NCBI GenBank assembly: GCA_937957845.1
Contig: CALGOD010000721.1
Coordinates: 1-10,890, forward strand
Origin: an uncultured Nocardiopsis sp.
GTDB taxonomy: Bacteria; Actinomycetota; Actinomycetes; Streptosporangiales; Streptosporangiaceae
Direction of reading: 5' to 3'
Length of the DNA: 10,890 nt
Shown here: in pieces, positions 1-6,661 of the stretch
Numbering within the stretch: position 1 is the stretch's first letter
How the letters are laid out: each line of letters opens with the position of its first letter
Notes under the pieces: generated by a model
Told to the model about the DNA's origin: nothing
The model's database searches: none
Seen by the model: the letters and a program-made list of their open reading frames with translations, nothing else
Translations under genes and position numbers: made by a program

Positions 1-36
1 GGGGGGGGGGTTCTCGGACGCGGGGATGTGGGGCAT
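1..36 (-). CDS. Start of an unidentified minus-strand gene, cut by the left window edge
   Basis: Only the first 12 codons are visible: ATG at 36-34, reading MPHIPASENPPP. The start is supported by a full AGGAGGT ribosome site on the minus strand (43-49 on the plus strand) six bases upstream, and by a promoter-like pair further upstream. The run of ten G at the window start is, on this strand, a run of C encoding consecutive prolines, so the protein begins with a proline-rich segment like those before the membrane helices of the three small membrane proteins at 2484-3957. That resemblance is suggestive only and the product cannot be named. The gene is divergent from the small membrane protein at 310. 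Confidence 0.55.
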   Translation of the reverse strand, partial: MPHIPASENPPP

Positions 37-42
37 GGGGGG

Positions 43-49
43 ACCTCCT
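43..49 (-). promoter_or_regulatory. Consensus Shine-Dalgarno for the gene leaving the left edge
   Basis: The minus strand reads AGGAGGT, then six C, then ATG at 36. This is close to a perfect match to the 16S anti-Shine-Dalgarno at good spacing, and it is the main reason to call a gene here. Confidence 0.6.
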
Positions 50-68
50 GGGAAGCTGCCGCGCCCTC

Positions 69-98
69 ATGATTGGACGTGGAGGGGGTCCGTGTAAA
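69..98 (-). promoter_or_regulatory. Candidate promoter for the gene leaving the left edge
   Basis: On the minus strand TTTACA (plus-strand 93-98) matches 5 of 6 bases of a -35 box and AATCAT (plus-strand 69-74) matches 4 of 6 of a -10 box, with an 18-bp spacer. Transcription would start near 62, giving a short leader of about 26 nt that contains the AGGAGGT site. Found by eye only. Confidence 0.4.
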
Positions 99-252
99 GG
101 AGGGGTGTGGCATCGGTCACCCGAAAAGGGGGTTCTGTTCCACTCACCGGCCTGTGCGAGAGGAGCCTTGACCGGGACGCCTCCGGATGACGTCGACATG
201 GACCCGAGGAGGGCACGTACGCGACCGGATCGGGCCCCTGGACACCCCTTCC

Positions 253-280
253 CTGACGAAACGGTACGGTCGGGGAGAAT
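253..280 (+). promoter_or_regulatory. Candidate promoter for the small membrane protein
   Basis: CTGACG (253-258, 4 of 6 against the -35 consensus) and GAGAAT (275-280, 4 of 6 against the -10 consensus) are 16 bp apart. A start near 287 would leave a leader of about 23 nt holding the GGGGGA ribosome site at 300-305. The rest of the 37-309 intergenic stretch shows nothing I can name. Confidence 0.3.
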
Positions 281-309
281 CAGCCGGCACCGAACGATCG
301 GGGGATGAC

Positions 310-546
310 GTGTTCTGTGGGGATCCCGGCACTCCTGGCTACAGCGCGTGTGCCGCCCAGACCCAGCTCTTCGCCCTCGCCTCCGCCATCCCCGCCCTGC
401 TCGGCATGGCCCTCCTGGTGGCCGCCTTCGCCGCGCCGTCGGTGCGCGGCGACCGGGTGTTGCGCATGCGCACCCTCACCTACTCGCTCGTGGCCTGGGG
501 GATCGCGGCCGGCACCTACGTCATGGGCGGCCTGCCCTCCGTGTGA
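310..546 (+). CDS. Small two-helix membrane protein of unknown function
   Basis: A 78-residue hydrophobic protein that I do not recognise. Helix 1 is about residues 19-43 and helix 2 about 56-75, joined by a short basic loop (RGDRVLRMR, 46-54), so it is probably a membrane hairpin. Two cysteines (3 and 14) lie before the first helix. I chose the GTG at 310 because GGGGGA at 300-305 sits just upstream and because the predicted protein further upstream (from ATG 187) is basic, non-hydrophobic and lacks a ribosome site at usable spacing; a reading from 187 would give 119 residues. It is divergent from the gene leaving the left edge and convergent with the XPB helicase gene. Confidence 0.65.
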   Translation: MFCGDPGTPGYSACAAQTQLFALASAIPALLGMALLVAAFAAPSVRGDRVLRMRTLTYSLVAWGIAAGTYVMGGLPSV

Positions 547-603
547 GGGAGGGCGGCCGGACCACGGCCGTGGCCCGGCTCCCTCACGGCGGAGAGGGTT
601 TTA
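544..603 (+). terminator. Hairpin between convergent genes
   Basis: TGAGGGA (544-550, starting in the stop codon) pairs with TCCCTCA (580-586). GCCGG (556-560) pairs with CCGGC (575-579), and the self-complementary CCACGGCCGTGG (562-573) forms the tip. A TTTT run follows at 599-602, about 12 bases after the stem, so this is not a textbook intrinsic terminator. It lies between two convergent genes and could serve both. Confidence 0.5.
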
Positions 604-656
604 CGGGCCACCGGCACCGACCGCCCCTCCCCCCGCCACGGACCCGAGCACGGGAG

Positions 657-2303
657 TCAGAGCTCCTCGTCCGACAGCAGGTCGGTGGCGTCGGTGATTC
701 GGTAGGCGTATCCCTGTTCGGCCAGGAACCGCTGTCGGTGCGCGGCGTACTCCTGGTCGAGGGTGTCCCGGGCCACCACGGCGTAGAAGCGGGCGGCGCG
801 GCCGTCGGACTTGGGGCGCAGCACCCGGCCCAGCCGCTGGGCCTCCTCCTGCCGTGAGCCGAAGGAGCCCGACACCTGTACCGCGACACCGGCCTCGGGC
901 AGGTCGATGGAGAAGTTGGCGACCTTGGAGACCACCAGAGTGCGCAGGTCACCGGCGCGGAAGGCGTCGAACAGGCGCTCGCGCTCCTTGTTGCGGGTCT
1001 CGCCCTTGATCACCGGGGCGTCCAACGACTCGCCCAGCTCGTCCAGCTGGTCGATGTAGGAGCCGATCACCAGTACCTGCTCCTCGGAGTGACGTTCCAC
1101 GATCTCCCGTACCACGGACGTCTTGGTCTCGGAGGAGGCACAGAAGCGGTAGCGGTCCTCCGGTTCGGCGGTCGCGTACGCCAGCCGTTCGGACTCCGAC
1201 AGGTCCACCCGGACCTCCACGCAGTCGGCCGGGGCGATCCAGCCCTGGTTCTCCATGTCCTTCCACGGGGCGTCGTAGCGCTTGGGGCCGATCAGCGAGA
1301 ACACGTCGCCCTCGCGGCCGTCCTCGCGCACCAGGGTCGCGGTCAGGCCCAGACGGCGTCGTGCCTGGAGGCCGGCCGTCATGCGGAAGATCGGCGCGGG
1401 CAGCAGGTGCACCTCGTCGTAGACCACCAGGCCCCAGTCACGGGCGTCGAACAGCTCCAGGTGCGTGTACACGCCCTTGCGTCGGGCCGCCATCACCTGG
1501 TAGGTCGCGATCGTGACCGGCCGGATCTCCTTACGGGTCCCCGAGTACTCGCCGATCTCGTCCTCGGTCAGGGAGGTACGCCGCAGCAGCTCGGCCTTCC
1601 ACTGGTGCACGGACACGGTGTTGGTCACCAGGATGAGCGTGGTCGCACCGGTCAGGGCCATCGCGGCGGCGCCGACCACGGTCTTCCCCGCGCCGCACGG
1701 AAGCACCACCACGCCGGATCCGCCCGCGTGGAAGCTCTCGGCCGCCTCCCGCTGGTACCGGCGCAACTCCCAGCCCTCCTGGACCAGGTCGATGCGGTGC
1801 GCCTCGCCGTCCACGTACCCGGCCAGGTCCTCGGCGGGCCAGCCGATCTTCAACAGCGCCTGCTTGAGGTTGCCGCGCTCACTGGGGTGTACGGCGACGG
1901 AGTCCTCGTCCACCCGTTCGCCCAGCATGCCCTTGAGCTTCTTTGCGCGTACGACCTCCTCCAGCACGGCGCGGTCGGAGGAGTGCAGGACCAGCCCGTG
2001 CAGGGGATCGCCGACGATCCGCAGCCGCCCGTAGCGGTCCATCGTCTCGGCGATGTCCACCAGCAGCGAGTGCGGCACGGGGAACTTGGAGAACCGGATC
2101 AGCGCGTCCACCACCTGCTCGGCGTCGTGCCCGGCGGCGCGGGAGTTCCACAGCGCCAGCGGGGTGATCCGATAGGTGTGCACGTGTTCGGGGGCGCGCT
2201 CCAGTTCGGCGAAGGGAGCGATGGCCCGGCGACACTCGTCGGCGAGCTCGTGGTCGACCTCGAGCAGCAGCGTCTTGTCGGACTGGACGATCAGGCAGGA
2301 CAC
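657..2303 (-). CDS. XPB-type DNA repair helicase, superfamily 2
   Basis: This is a bacterial XPB/ERCC3-like helicase, an ATP-driven 3'-5' DNA-unwinding motor presumed to act in nucleotide excision repair. With the start chosen here (548 residues) it shows an N-terminal damage-recognition-like region, Walker A LPCGAGKT (201-208), the DEVH Walker B box (296-299), LTAT motif III (320-323), the XPB-specific RED motif (326-328) and motif VI QEEAQRLGRVLRP (485-497). Length and sequence match the actinobacterial family throughout and no key residue is missing. I prefer GTG at 2303 because GAAGG lies five bases upstream and family members begin a few residues before the conserved LIVQSDKT. An in-frame TTG at 2315 would add four residues. 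It is the last gene of the minus block, 180 bp after the preceding gene, where I see no convincing promoter. The partner protein usually next to it is encoded at 4065-6515. Confidence 0.97.
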   Translation of the reverse strand: MSCLIVQSDKTLLLEVDHELADECRRAIAPFAELERAPEHVHTYRITPLALWNSRAAGHDAEQVVDALIRFSKFPVPHSLLVDIAETMDRYGRLRIVGDPLHGLVLHSSDRAVLEEVVRAKKLKGMLGERVDEDSVAVHPSERGNLKQALLKIGWPAEDLAGYVDGEAHRIDLVQEGWELRRYQREAAESFHAGGSGVVVLPCGAGKTVVGAAAMALTGATTLILVTNTVSVHQWKAELLRRTSLTEDEIGEYSGTRKEIRPVTIATYQVMAARRKGVYTHLELFDARDWGLVVYDEVHLLPAPIFRMTAGLQARRRLGLTATLVREDGREGDVFSLIGPKRYDAPWKDMENQGWIAPADCVEVRVDLSESERLAYATAEPEDRYRFCASSETKTSVVREIVERHSEEQVLVIGSYIDQLDELGESLDAPVIKGETRNKERERLFDAFRAGDLRTLVVSKVANFSIDLPEAGVAVQVSGSFGSRQEEAQRLGRVLRPKSDGRAARFYAVVARDTLDQEYAAHRQRFLAEQGYAYRITDATDLLSDEEL

Positions 2304-2483
2304 ACGGACCTTCAATCTCGCGAGGAGGGGACGGCCACAGGTGCAACGCGTTCGGAGCCCCGATCATGCCCGGACGGAGGGTCCTCGGTCTCCGGGCCCG
2401 GGGATCCGGTCCCTTCCGCCACGGACGTCGAGGGCCCCGCGCTCCACGAGTCCACCAGGGCGGGGAAGCGCGCGGCGGTGTTT

Positions 2484-2918
2484 CTAGGCTCCGAAGACGA
2501 GGAGCAGGACGAACAGCAGCAGCAGGACGAACAGCAGGCCGAGGAACACGCCGTTGGAGATCCATGCGTTGCGGGTGTGGCGGCGGTACTTCTCGGGGTC
2601 CGTCTTCTCCGAGAGCGCCAGCGCCGAGTAGACGATCCCGACCACGGCCGGCGCGCCGCAGCAGGTCATCACCAGCATGATGGACACCACCAGTGCGACG
2701 ACGGCGCCGGACGTGTCCTGCGAAGGCGGGTGGGGAGCCAGCGGGTAGAACACGCCGTGGTCACCGAGGGGCGCGGGCGGACCGTACCAGTGTCCCGACG
2801 CGCCGTACGCGGCGTGGCCGCCGGGTGCGTCCTGGTGGAGGTGCTGATCACCGTACCCGCCGTACCGGTCATGGGGACCATGACCCGGGGGAGGAGCGGG
2901 GTACCGGTTCTCGTTCAA
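2484..2918 (-). CDS. Small two-helix membrane protein, CD225/dispanin-like (paralogue 3)
   Basis: The 144-residue protein has a proline-, glycine- and histidine-rich cytosolic-looking N-terminus (1-70), then helix 1 (about 72-101) and a very leucine-rich helix 2 (about 119-142). The stretch between them, with a CC pair at 86-87, GIVYSALAL, and a charged TDPEKYRRHTRNAW segment, resembles the CD225/dispanin pattern, though DUF4190-type proteins look similar. The start is TTG at 2918, supported by AAGGA eight bases upstream. It lies 43 bp after the stop of the related gene at 2962-3438 and is probably cotranscribed. The biochemical role is unknown. It shares its layout and the charged, tyrosine-containing loop with the next two genes upstream. 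Confidence 0.8.
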   Translation of the reverse strand: MNENRYPAPPPGHGPHDRYGGYGDQHLHQDAPGGHAAYGASGHWYGPPAPLGDHGVFYPLAPHPPSQDTSGAVVALVVSIMLVMTCCGAPAVVGIVYSALALSEKTDPEKYRRHTRNAWISNGVFLGLLFVLLLLFVLLLVFGA

Positions 2919-2961
2919 GACCGTGTTCCTTCAGGGGCTGGGGGCATCGGGAGGAACCTGT

Positions 2962-3438
2962 TCAGTGGGAGAGGAAGAGCACCATCATGAACAGAACCGC
3001 CACCGGGATGACGAACACCACGAACAGGGCGACGTAGATGAAGGTACACGCCCAGGTGTAACGGATGTACCGCTCCACCTCCGTCGGGTCGGGGAGCTTC
3101 GTCAGCGTCGCGACGCCGAAGCCGATGCCGGGCAGGTTCACCGCCAGCAGGAAGAACCAGAAACCCAGGTAGACCATCAGACCGGGGCCGACCACGGTCA
3201 GCACCGCCACCACCAGTGCGGCCACGGCGCCGCCCACCCTCGCGGGCGGCTCGGAGGGTGGGGGCGCTCCCGAGGGGGCGAGCGGATCGGTGGGCGGTGG
3301 CGCGGTCGCGGGCGCACCCCACGGCCCCGCCGGCTCCGGACGCCGAGTCGGGGCGGCGGGTGATCCCGACGGCATGGACCGGCGAGTGGAGCCGGGCTCC
3401 CTCTCCCAGAAGGCCCTCGGCCCGTTCCCCCCGTTCAT
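2962..3438 (-). CDS. Small two-helix membrane protein, CD225/dispanin-like (paralogue 2)
   Basis: With the ATG at 3438 the protein has 158 residues: a proline-rich N-terminus (1-68, many PPP and SGAPP segments), a long hydrophobic segment (about 71-99), GIGFGVATLTKLPDPTEVER as the connecting loop, and helix 2 (about 128-155). The loop and the RYIRYTW segment align with the neighbouring paralogues. The start is uncertain: AGGCGG lies 11 bases before this ATG, while in-frame GTGs at 3468 and 3528 would lengthen it to 168 or 188 residues with weaker ribosome sites. Function unknown. It lies 93 bp after the gene at 3532-3957. Confidence 0.78.
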   Translation of the reverse strand: MNGGNGPRAFWEREPGSTRRSMPSGSPAAPTRRPEPAGPWGAPATAPPPTDPLAPSGAPPPSEPPARVGGAVAALVVAVLTVVGPGLMVYLGFWFFLLAVNLPGIGFGVATLTKLPDPTEVERYIRYTWACTFIYVALFVVFVIPVAVLFMMVLFLSH

Positions 3439-3531
3439 CACCGCTCGTGCCGCCTTTCCGTCGTCCACCGACGCACCCGTTCCCGACCTGTTCAGACGCG
3501 GTGCCCGGCGGGCCGACCCGCCAAACACCGT

Positions 3532-3957
3532 TCAGTAGTTGGTGACCGGCACGATTCCCTGGATCCACGAACCCGCCTGCGTGAACATCACGAAGGTCAA
3601 CACCAGCATCACGAAGACCATCACCCCCGCCGCGCCCAGGCAGTACCAGGAATAGCGGGTCAGGGTCTCGGCCTGGTCCGGGCGCCCACGGTCGCGGGCG
3701 TGCGCGGCGCGCACCGCGAACACGATCCCGGCGATGCCGAAAAGCCAGTTGGCGCAGCACAGGAAGGTCAGCGCGTGCAGCACCAGGGCCATCGTGGAGC
3801 TGCTGGAGCCCCCCGACACCCGGAGTTCCCCGCGGTCGCCTCCACGCCCCCCGTCGCGATCGCGTTCGGAGTCCGTGGAGTCCTCACGCCCGCGTGTGTC
3901 GCCACGCCCGTGCTCACGGGGGGACGAGGCTCCGGGGGGCAGCGACGCGTTGCTCAT
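3532..3957 (-). CDS. Small two-helix membrane protein, CD225/dispanin-like (paralogue 1)
   Basis: With the ATG at 3957 this is a 141-residue protein: a hydrophilic, Arg/Asp/Gly/Ser-rich N-terminus (1-55), helix 1 (about 57-82) with a CC pair at 67-68 and GIAGIVFAV, a charged loop (84-100), and helix 2 (about 105-126). It belongs with the two genes downstream. An in-frame ATG at 4068 overlaps the TGA of the upstream gene as ATGA and would add 37 residues, but that stretch uses rare AGG, AGA and AGT codons and has lower third-position GC, so I read it as intergenic. GAGAG lies seven bases before the chosen start. A weak TAGGGT -10-like box (plus-strand 3998-4003) could drive the trio, but I see no good -35 box. 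Confidence 0.78.
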   Translation of the reverse strand: MSNASLPPGASSPREHGRGDTRGREDSTDSERDRDGGRGGDRGELRVSGGSSSSTMALVLHALTFLCCANWLFGIAGIVFAVRAAHARDRGRPDQAETLTRYSWYCLGAAGVMVFVMLVLTFVMFTQAGSWIQGIVPVTNY

Positions 3958-4064
3958 GGGGATTCTCTCGCTGTCGGTGGGCGACCAACTCGCCCCCACC
4001 CTAACCGGCCGGTCCCCGAAACGGACCGTGGACGACGGGAGGCGTCCACGGCGCGGCCGATCCC

Positions 4065-6515
4065 TCATCCCTCTGGCGGCTCCGAGGCCAGTTCGGCCAC
4101 GGCGGTCACCCGGTGCACGGCGAACCTGTGAACGGCCGCCCGTGTGGCGTCATAGGCGGTCAGGAAGCCTCCGTCCACACCTGAGGGCTCCACGATCCGA
4201 CTCACCTGGCGGCCGTCGGTGTCGGTGTAGCCGATCCACACCCTGCGCCCCTCACGGGCCGCGTCCGTGAGGACCTCCAGCACGGCGGCCGAGCGTGAGC
4301 CCGGGCTGTCCCCTGGCAGCGGGATCGGCCTGCGCGCGACGGTGGAGGCCTCGTCACCGGCTCGCAGGGCACGCACCGCGGCCTCCGCCATGTCGCGGGA
4401 CGATGCGACCCCCTCCGTCACCGGCGGCGCATCGACGGGGTCGGCGCGCCGCATCTCCGGGCGGCTCAGTCGCATCAGTCCGTCGCCGCCCTCGGGCACC
4501 GGGTGGTAGCCCAGCCGCCTCAGCCGTTCCACCAGCACCGACCGGGTCGACCGACTCGCCACCACGGTGGGGGCCAGCCGCAGCAACCCCAGGTCCTCGG
4601 TCCGCCGGTCGCCGACCAACTCCTCCAGCAGCGCCGGTTCGTCGCATCGCAGGTAGCTCGACGCCGAGCCCGCGCGCAGCCGCCCGTGCCGCCGCCCCAC
4701 GTCCGAGATCAGGTACCGCAGTGCCTGGGGGAGCGGGGTGCGCGAGTGCCGTTCGAGCAGGGTGGTGATGTCGTCGACGCCACGTCCGGCGTCCAGTGCC
4801 CGGCGCACCGACCCCTCGGTGAACCGGTACACGGTGGCCCCGCCGGTGGACTCCACGTCGGCGATCAGAGCCAGTTCCCGAGCCAGCCCGGTCACCAGGG
4901 GACCGGGCGCCACCGCCGTCAGGTCACCCTGCACCAGCACGTAGTCGAGCGGCTTGGGCAGCTCGCGGGCCAGGATCCGCGCCGCGGCGTCCTCATCGTC
5001 CTCCAACAGCGGTCTGACGTGGTCGGCCAGCGCCCCGCGCCCGGTCAGGCCGAGCTCCCGCGCCTCCTCGGCGGCGGCCTTCAGCAGTTCCGAGTAGACC
5101 GGTGACCAACGACGCGGTCGGCGCCAGGACAGGCGCGCGGACAGCGAGTCGGGCCGCGGCGCCAGGCCCGGCTCCGCGGTGCCCAACTCCTCCAGCAGGT
5201 CACGGCGGGCCTGGGGGGCGGACGGCCGTACCAGACCGGGACCGAGCGCGTTGCGCGTCCGACCGCCCGCGTCCTGTGAACCCGTCAGCGACGCCACCCT
5301 GTCCGACTCCAGCCACGCCGACGCCAGCCGTAGCCAGCGGCGTTCGGGAGGGCTCTCCCTCCACAGGTCGTACTGGCGGGTGGGCAGCCACTCTCCCCCG
5401 AGCCGGTCGTCGGTGCCCAGCAACCCGGCGGCGTGTGCGACCTCCACGAACAACGCGGCGGTGGACTCGTCGGTGTCCATCGTCCGCGCCGCGCGGCGCA
5501 GGTCGCGCACCCCCAGTCCGCCGTTGCGCAGCACGGCGGCCGGTTCACGGGACCACTCCTCCAGCAGTTCCTCCACGGACCGCAGCACGATGAAGACCTG
5601 CCCGGCGGCCGCACGGGTGACGGCCTCCCGGGGGTTGCCCGTACCGGAGAAGGCCGGCGGGTCGGTGGTGACCTCGCGGAACAGCAGGCCCGAGCGAAGG
5701 AACAACCCCACCTCGCGCGGCAACGTCAGGGTGTCGTCTCCACTCGGTAGGAGCAGGGCCCGGGCGATGAGCGTGTCGACCGGCGAGACCGCGTCGGCCA
5801 GGGTGACCTCACGACGGGCGTCGGAGACGGTCCCATGGGGCGGACCCCACGCCATGCCGTCCAACAACCTGCGAGCCTGGGGTTCGCCGCCGGCCCCGTC
5901 GACCAGTTCCGCCACCCGTTCGGGGACGGCCAGGAGCGAGGCGACGGTCTCGATCGGGGTGTCCGCGGCGCTCTGGGGAGCGAGGTCGTCGGCGAGCCGC
6001 TTGACGGCGTGGTGCGGTAGCGCGGCCAGGAGCACGCGGGCCGGAGGGCCGAGTCGTGCGGGAGCGGGGAGGAGGTCCCGCAGCACCTGTACGGGACGCA
6101 GGCGTCCTCGGTCGGGCCAGATCAGGGCCAGGCCCAGCAGGCGTTCCACGGCGGAGACGAGTGGGTCCTTCGCGGGGGCCGGTGTCAGACCGAGCGCCCC
6201 GGCCAGGTCGGAGGCGGTCACTCCCACAGGCGCGGACAGGCGGTCGTCGCCGAGCGCGACCACCGCCTCCAGGACCTGGAGGGTGAACCGGTCCAGACGC
6301 TCCAGGACCCTCAACACCGCGTTGCGGCTGGTGGCCCGTGAGGCGAGCGCGCCGATATCGGCCGGAACCGGCCGGGCCAGGTCGGGACGGGCGCGTAGCA
6401 ATGCGGTGAGCTCGGTGTCCGACCGACCGCGCAGCCAGGAGGTGAACGTGGGGGGACGGCCGGGCGCGCTTCCCGTGCCTGGTTCGTGTTCGTCGGACTG
6501 TGCGTTGTCGGTCAT
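4065..6515 (-). CDS. Helicase_C_3 / XPB-associated protein with WYL-like C-terminus
   Basis: This 816-residue protein is the actinobacterial partner commonly encoded beside XPB. It lacks Walker A and DEAD-type motifs, so it is not itself a helicase. The N-terminal part (about 25-160) is helical with LLRARPDL and LERLDRFTLQ segments usual for the family. The Helicase_C_3 region is about 523-665, with DYVLVQGDLTAVAPGPL at 524-540. The C-terminus (about 744-808) looks like a WYL fold: VWIGYTDTDGR, then VEPSGV, then AYDATR and HRFAVHRV, which in other proteins binds nucleic acid or nucleotides. I chose ATG 6515 because family proteins begin near here and because a -10-like box fits a leaderless start. 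An in-frame start at 6590 would add 25 residues. A role in XPB-dependent repair is inference from genomic association. Confidence 0.92.
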   Translation of the reverse strand: MTDNAQSDEHEPGTGSAPGRPPTFTSWLRGRSDTELTALLRARPDLARPVPADIGALASRATSRNAVLRVLERLDRFTLQVLEAVVALGDDRLSAPVGVTASDLAGALGLTPAPAKDPLVSAVERLLGLALIWPDRGRLRPVQVLRDLLPAPARLGPPARVLLAALPHHAVKRLADDLAPQSAADTPIETVASLLAVPERVAELVDGAGGEPQARRLLDGMAWGPPHGTVSDARREVTLADAVSPVDTLIARALLLPSGDDTLTLPREVGLFLRSGLLFREVTTDPPAFSGTGNPREAVTRAAAGQVFIVLRSVEELLEEWSREPAAVLRNGGLGVRDLRRAARTMDTDESTAALFVEVAHAAGLLGTDDRLGGEWLPTRQYDLWRESPPERRWLRLASAWLESDRVASLTGSQDAGGRTRNALGPGLVRPSAPQARRDLLEELGTAEPGLAPRPDSLSARLSWRRPRRWSPVYSELLKAAAEEARELGLTGRGALADHVRPLLEDDEDAAARILARELPKPLDYVLVQGDLTAVAPGPLVTGLARELALIADVESTGGATVYRFTEGSVRRALDAGRGVDDITTLLERHSRTPLPQALRYLISDVGRRHGRLRAGSASSYLRCDEPALLEELVGDRRTEDLGLLRLAPTVVASRSTRSVLVERLRRLGYHPVPEGGDGLMRLSRPEMRRADPVDAPPVTEGVASSRDMAEAAVRALRAGDEASTVARRPIPLPGDSPGSRSAAVLEVLTDAAREGRRVWIGYTDTDGRQVSRIVEPSGVDGGFLTAYDATRAAVHRFAVHRVTAVAELASEPPEG

Positions 6516-6523
6516 CGGGATCA

Positions 6524-6529
6524 ACGCTA
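6524..6529 (-). promoter_or_regulatory. -10 box placing transcription start at the ATG (leaderless gene)
   Basis: The minus strand reads TAGCGT, eight bases, then the ATG at 6515. A normal -10 to start distance puts the first RNA base at about 6515-6517, and there is no Shine-Dalgarno before this ATG. I do not see a good -35 box. Confidence 0.4.
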
Positions 6530-6607
6530 AGCGATTCCCGGCCCGATGTTCGCCTGGCTCGGAGCCGTTCCCACCACTCTCCTCGGCCACACGATCGCAG
6601 ACCGTAT

Positions 6608-6630
6608 CCGAAGCCGATTCGGTGACCGAA
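6608..6630. promoter_or_regulatory. Alternating CCGAA/TTCGG half-sites in a divergent promoter region
   Basis: CCGAA (6608-6612), TTCGG (6618-6622) and ACCGAA (6625-6630) alternate in orientation. The right-hand pair is a perfect dyad, TTCGGTGACCGAA (6618-6630). The site lies between the divergent starts at 6515 and 6662 and overlaps a possible -35 (GTGACC) for the rightward gene, so it looks like an operator. The regulator is unknown. Confidence 0.4.
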
Positions 6631-6661
6631 ATCGAGAAGAGGACTTAAAAGCCAGGTCATG

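Noticed and set aside
1089..2990. A 633-codon plus-strand frame antisense to the XPB gene and its neighbour
   Set aside because: Its sequence is a low-complexity His/Gln/Gly/Val-rich mirror of the XPB frame and has no domain; long antisense frames are common in high-GC DNA.
3958..4068. ATGA overlap suggesting that paralogue 1 starts at 4068
   Set aside because: The added 37 codons contain rare AGG, AGA and AGT codons and lower third-position GC, and the ATG at 3957 has its own ribosome site.
5179..6648. A 489-codon plus-strand frame antisense to the Helicase_C_3 gene
   Set aside because: Ser/Arg-rich shadow composition with no motif, while the minus frame matches a known family over its whole length.
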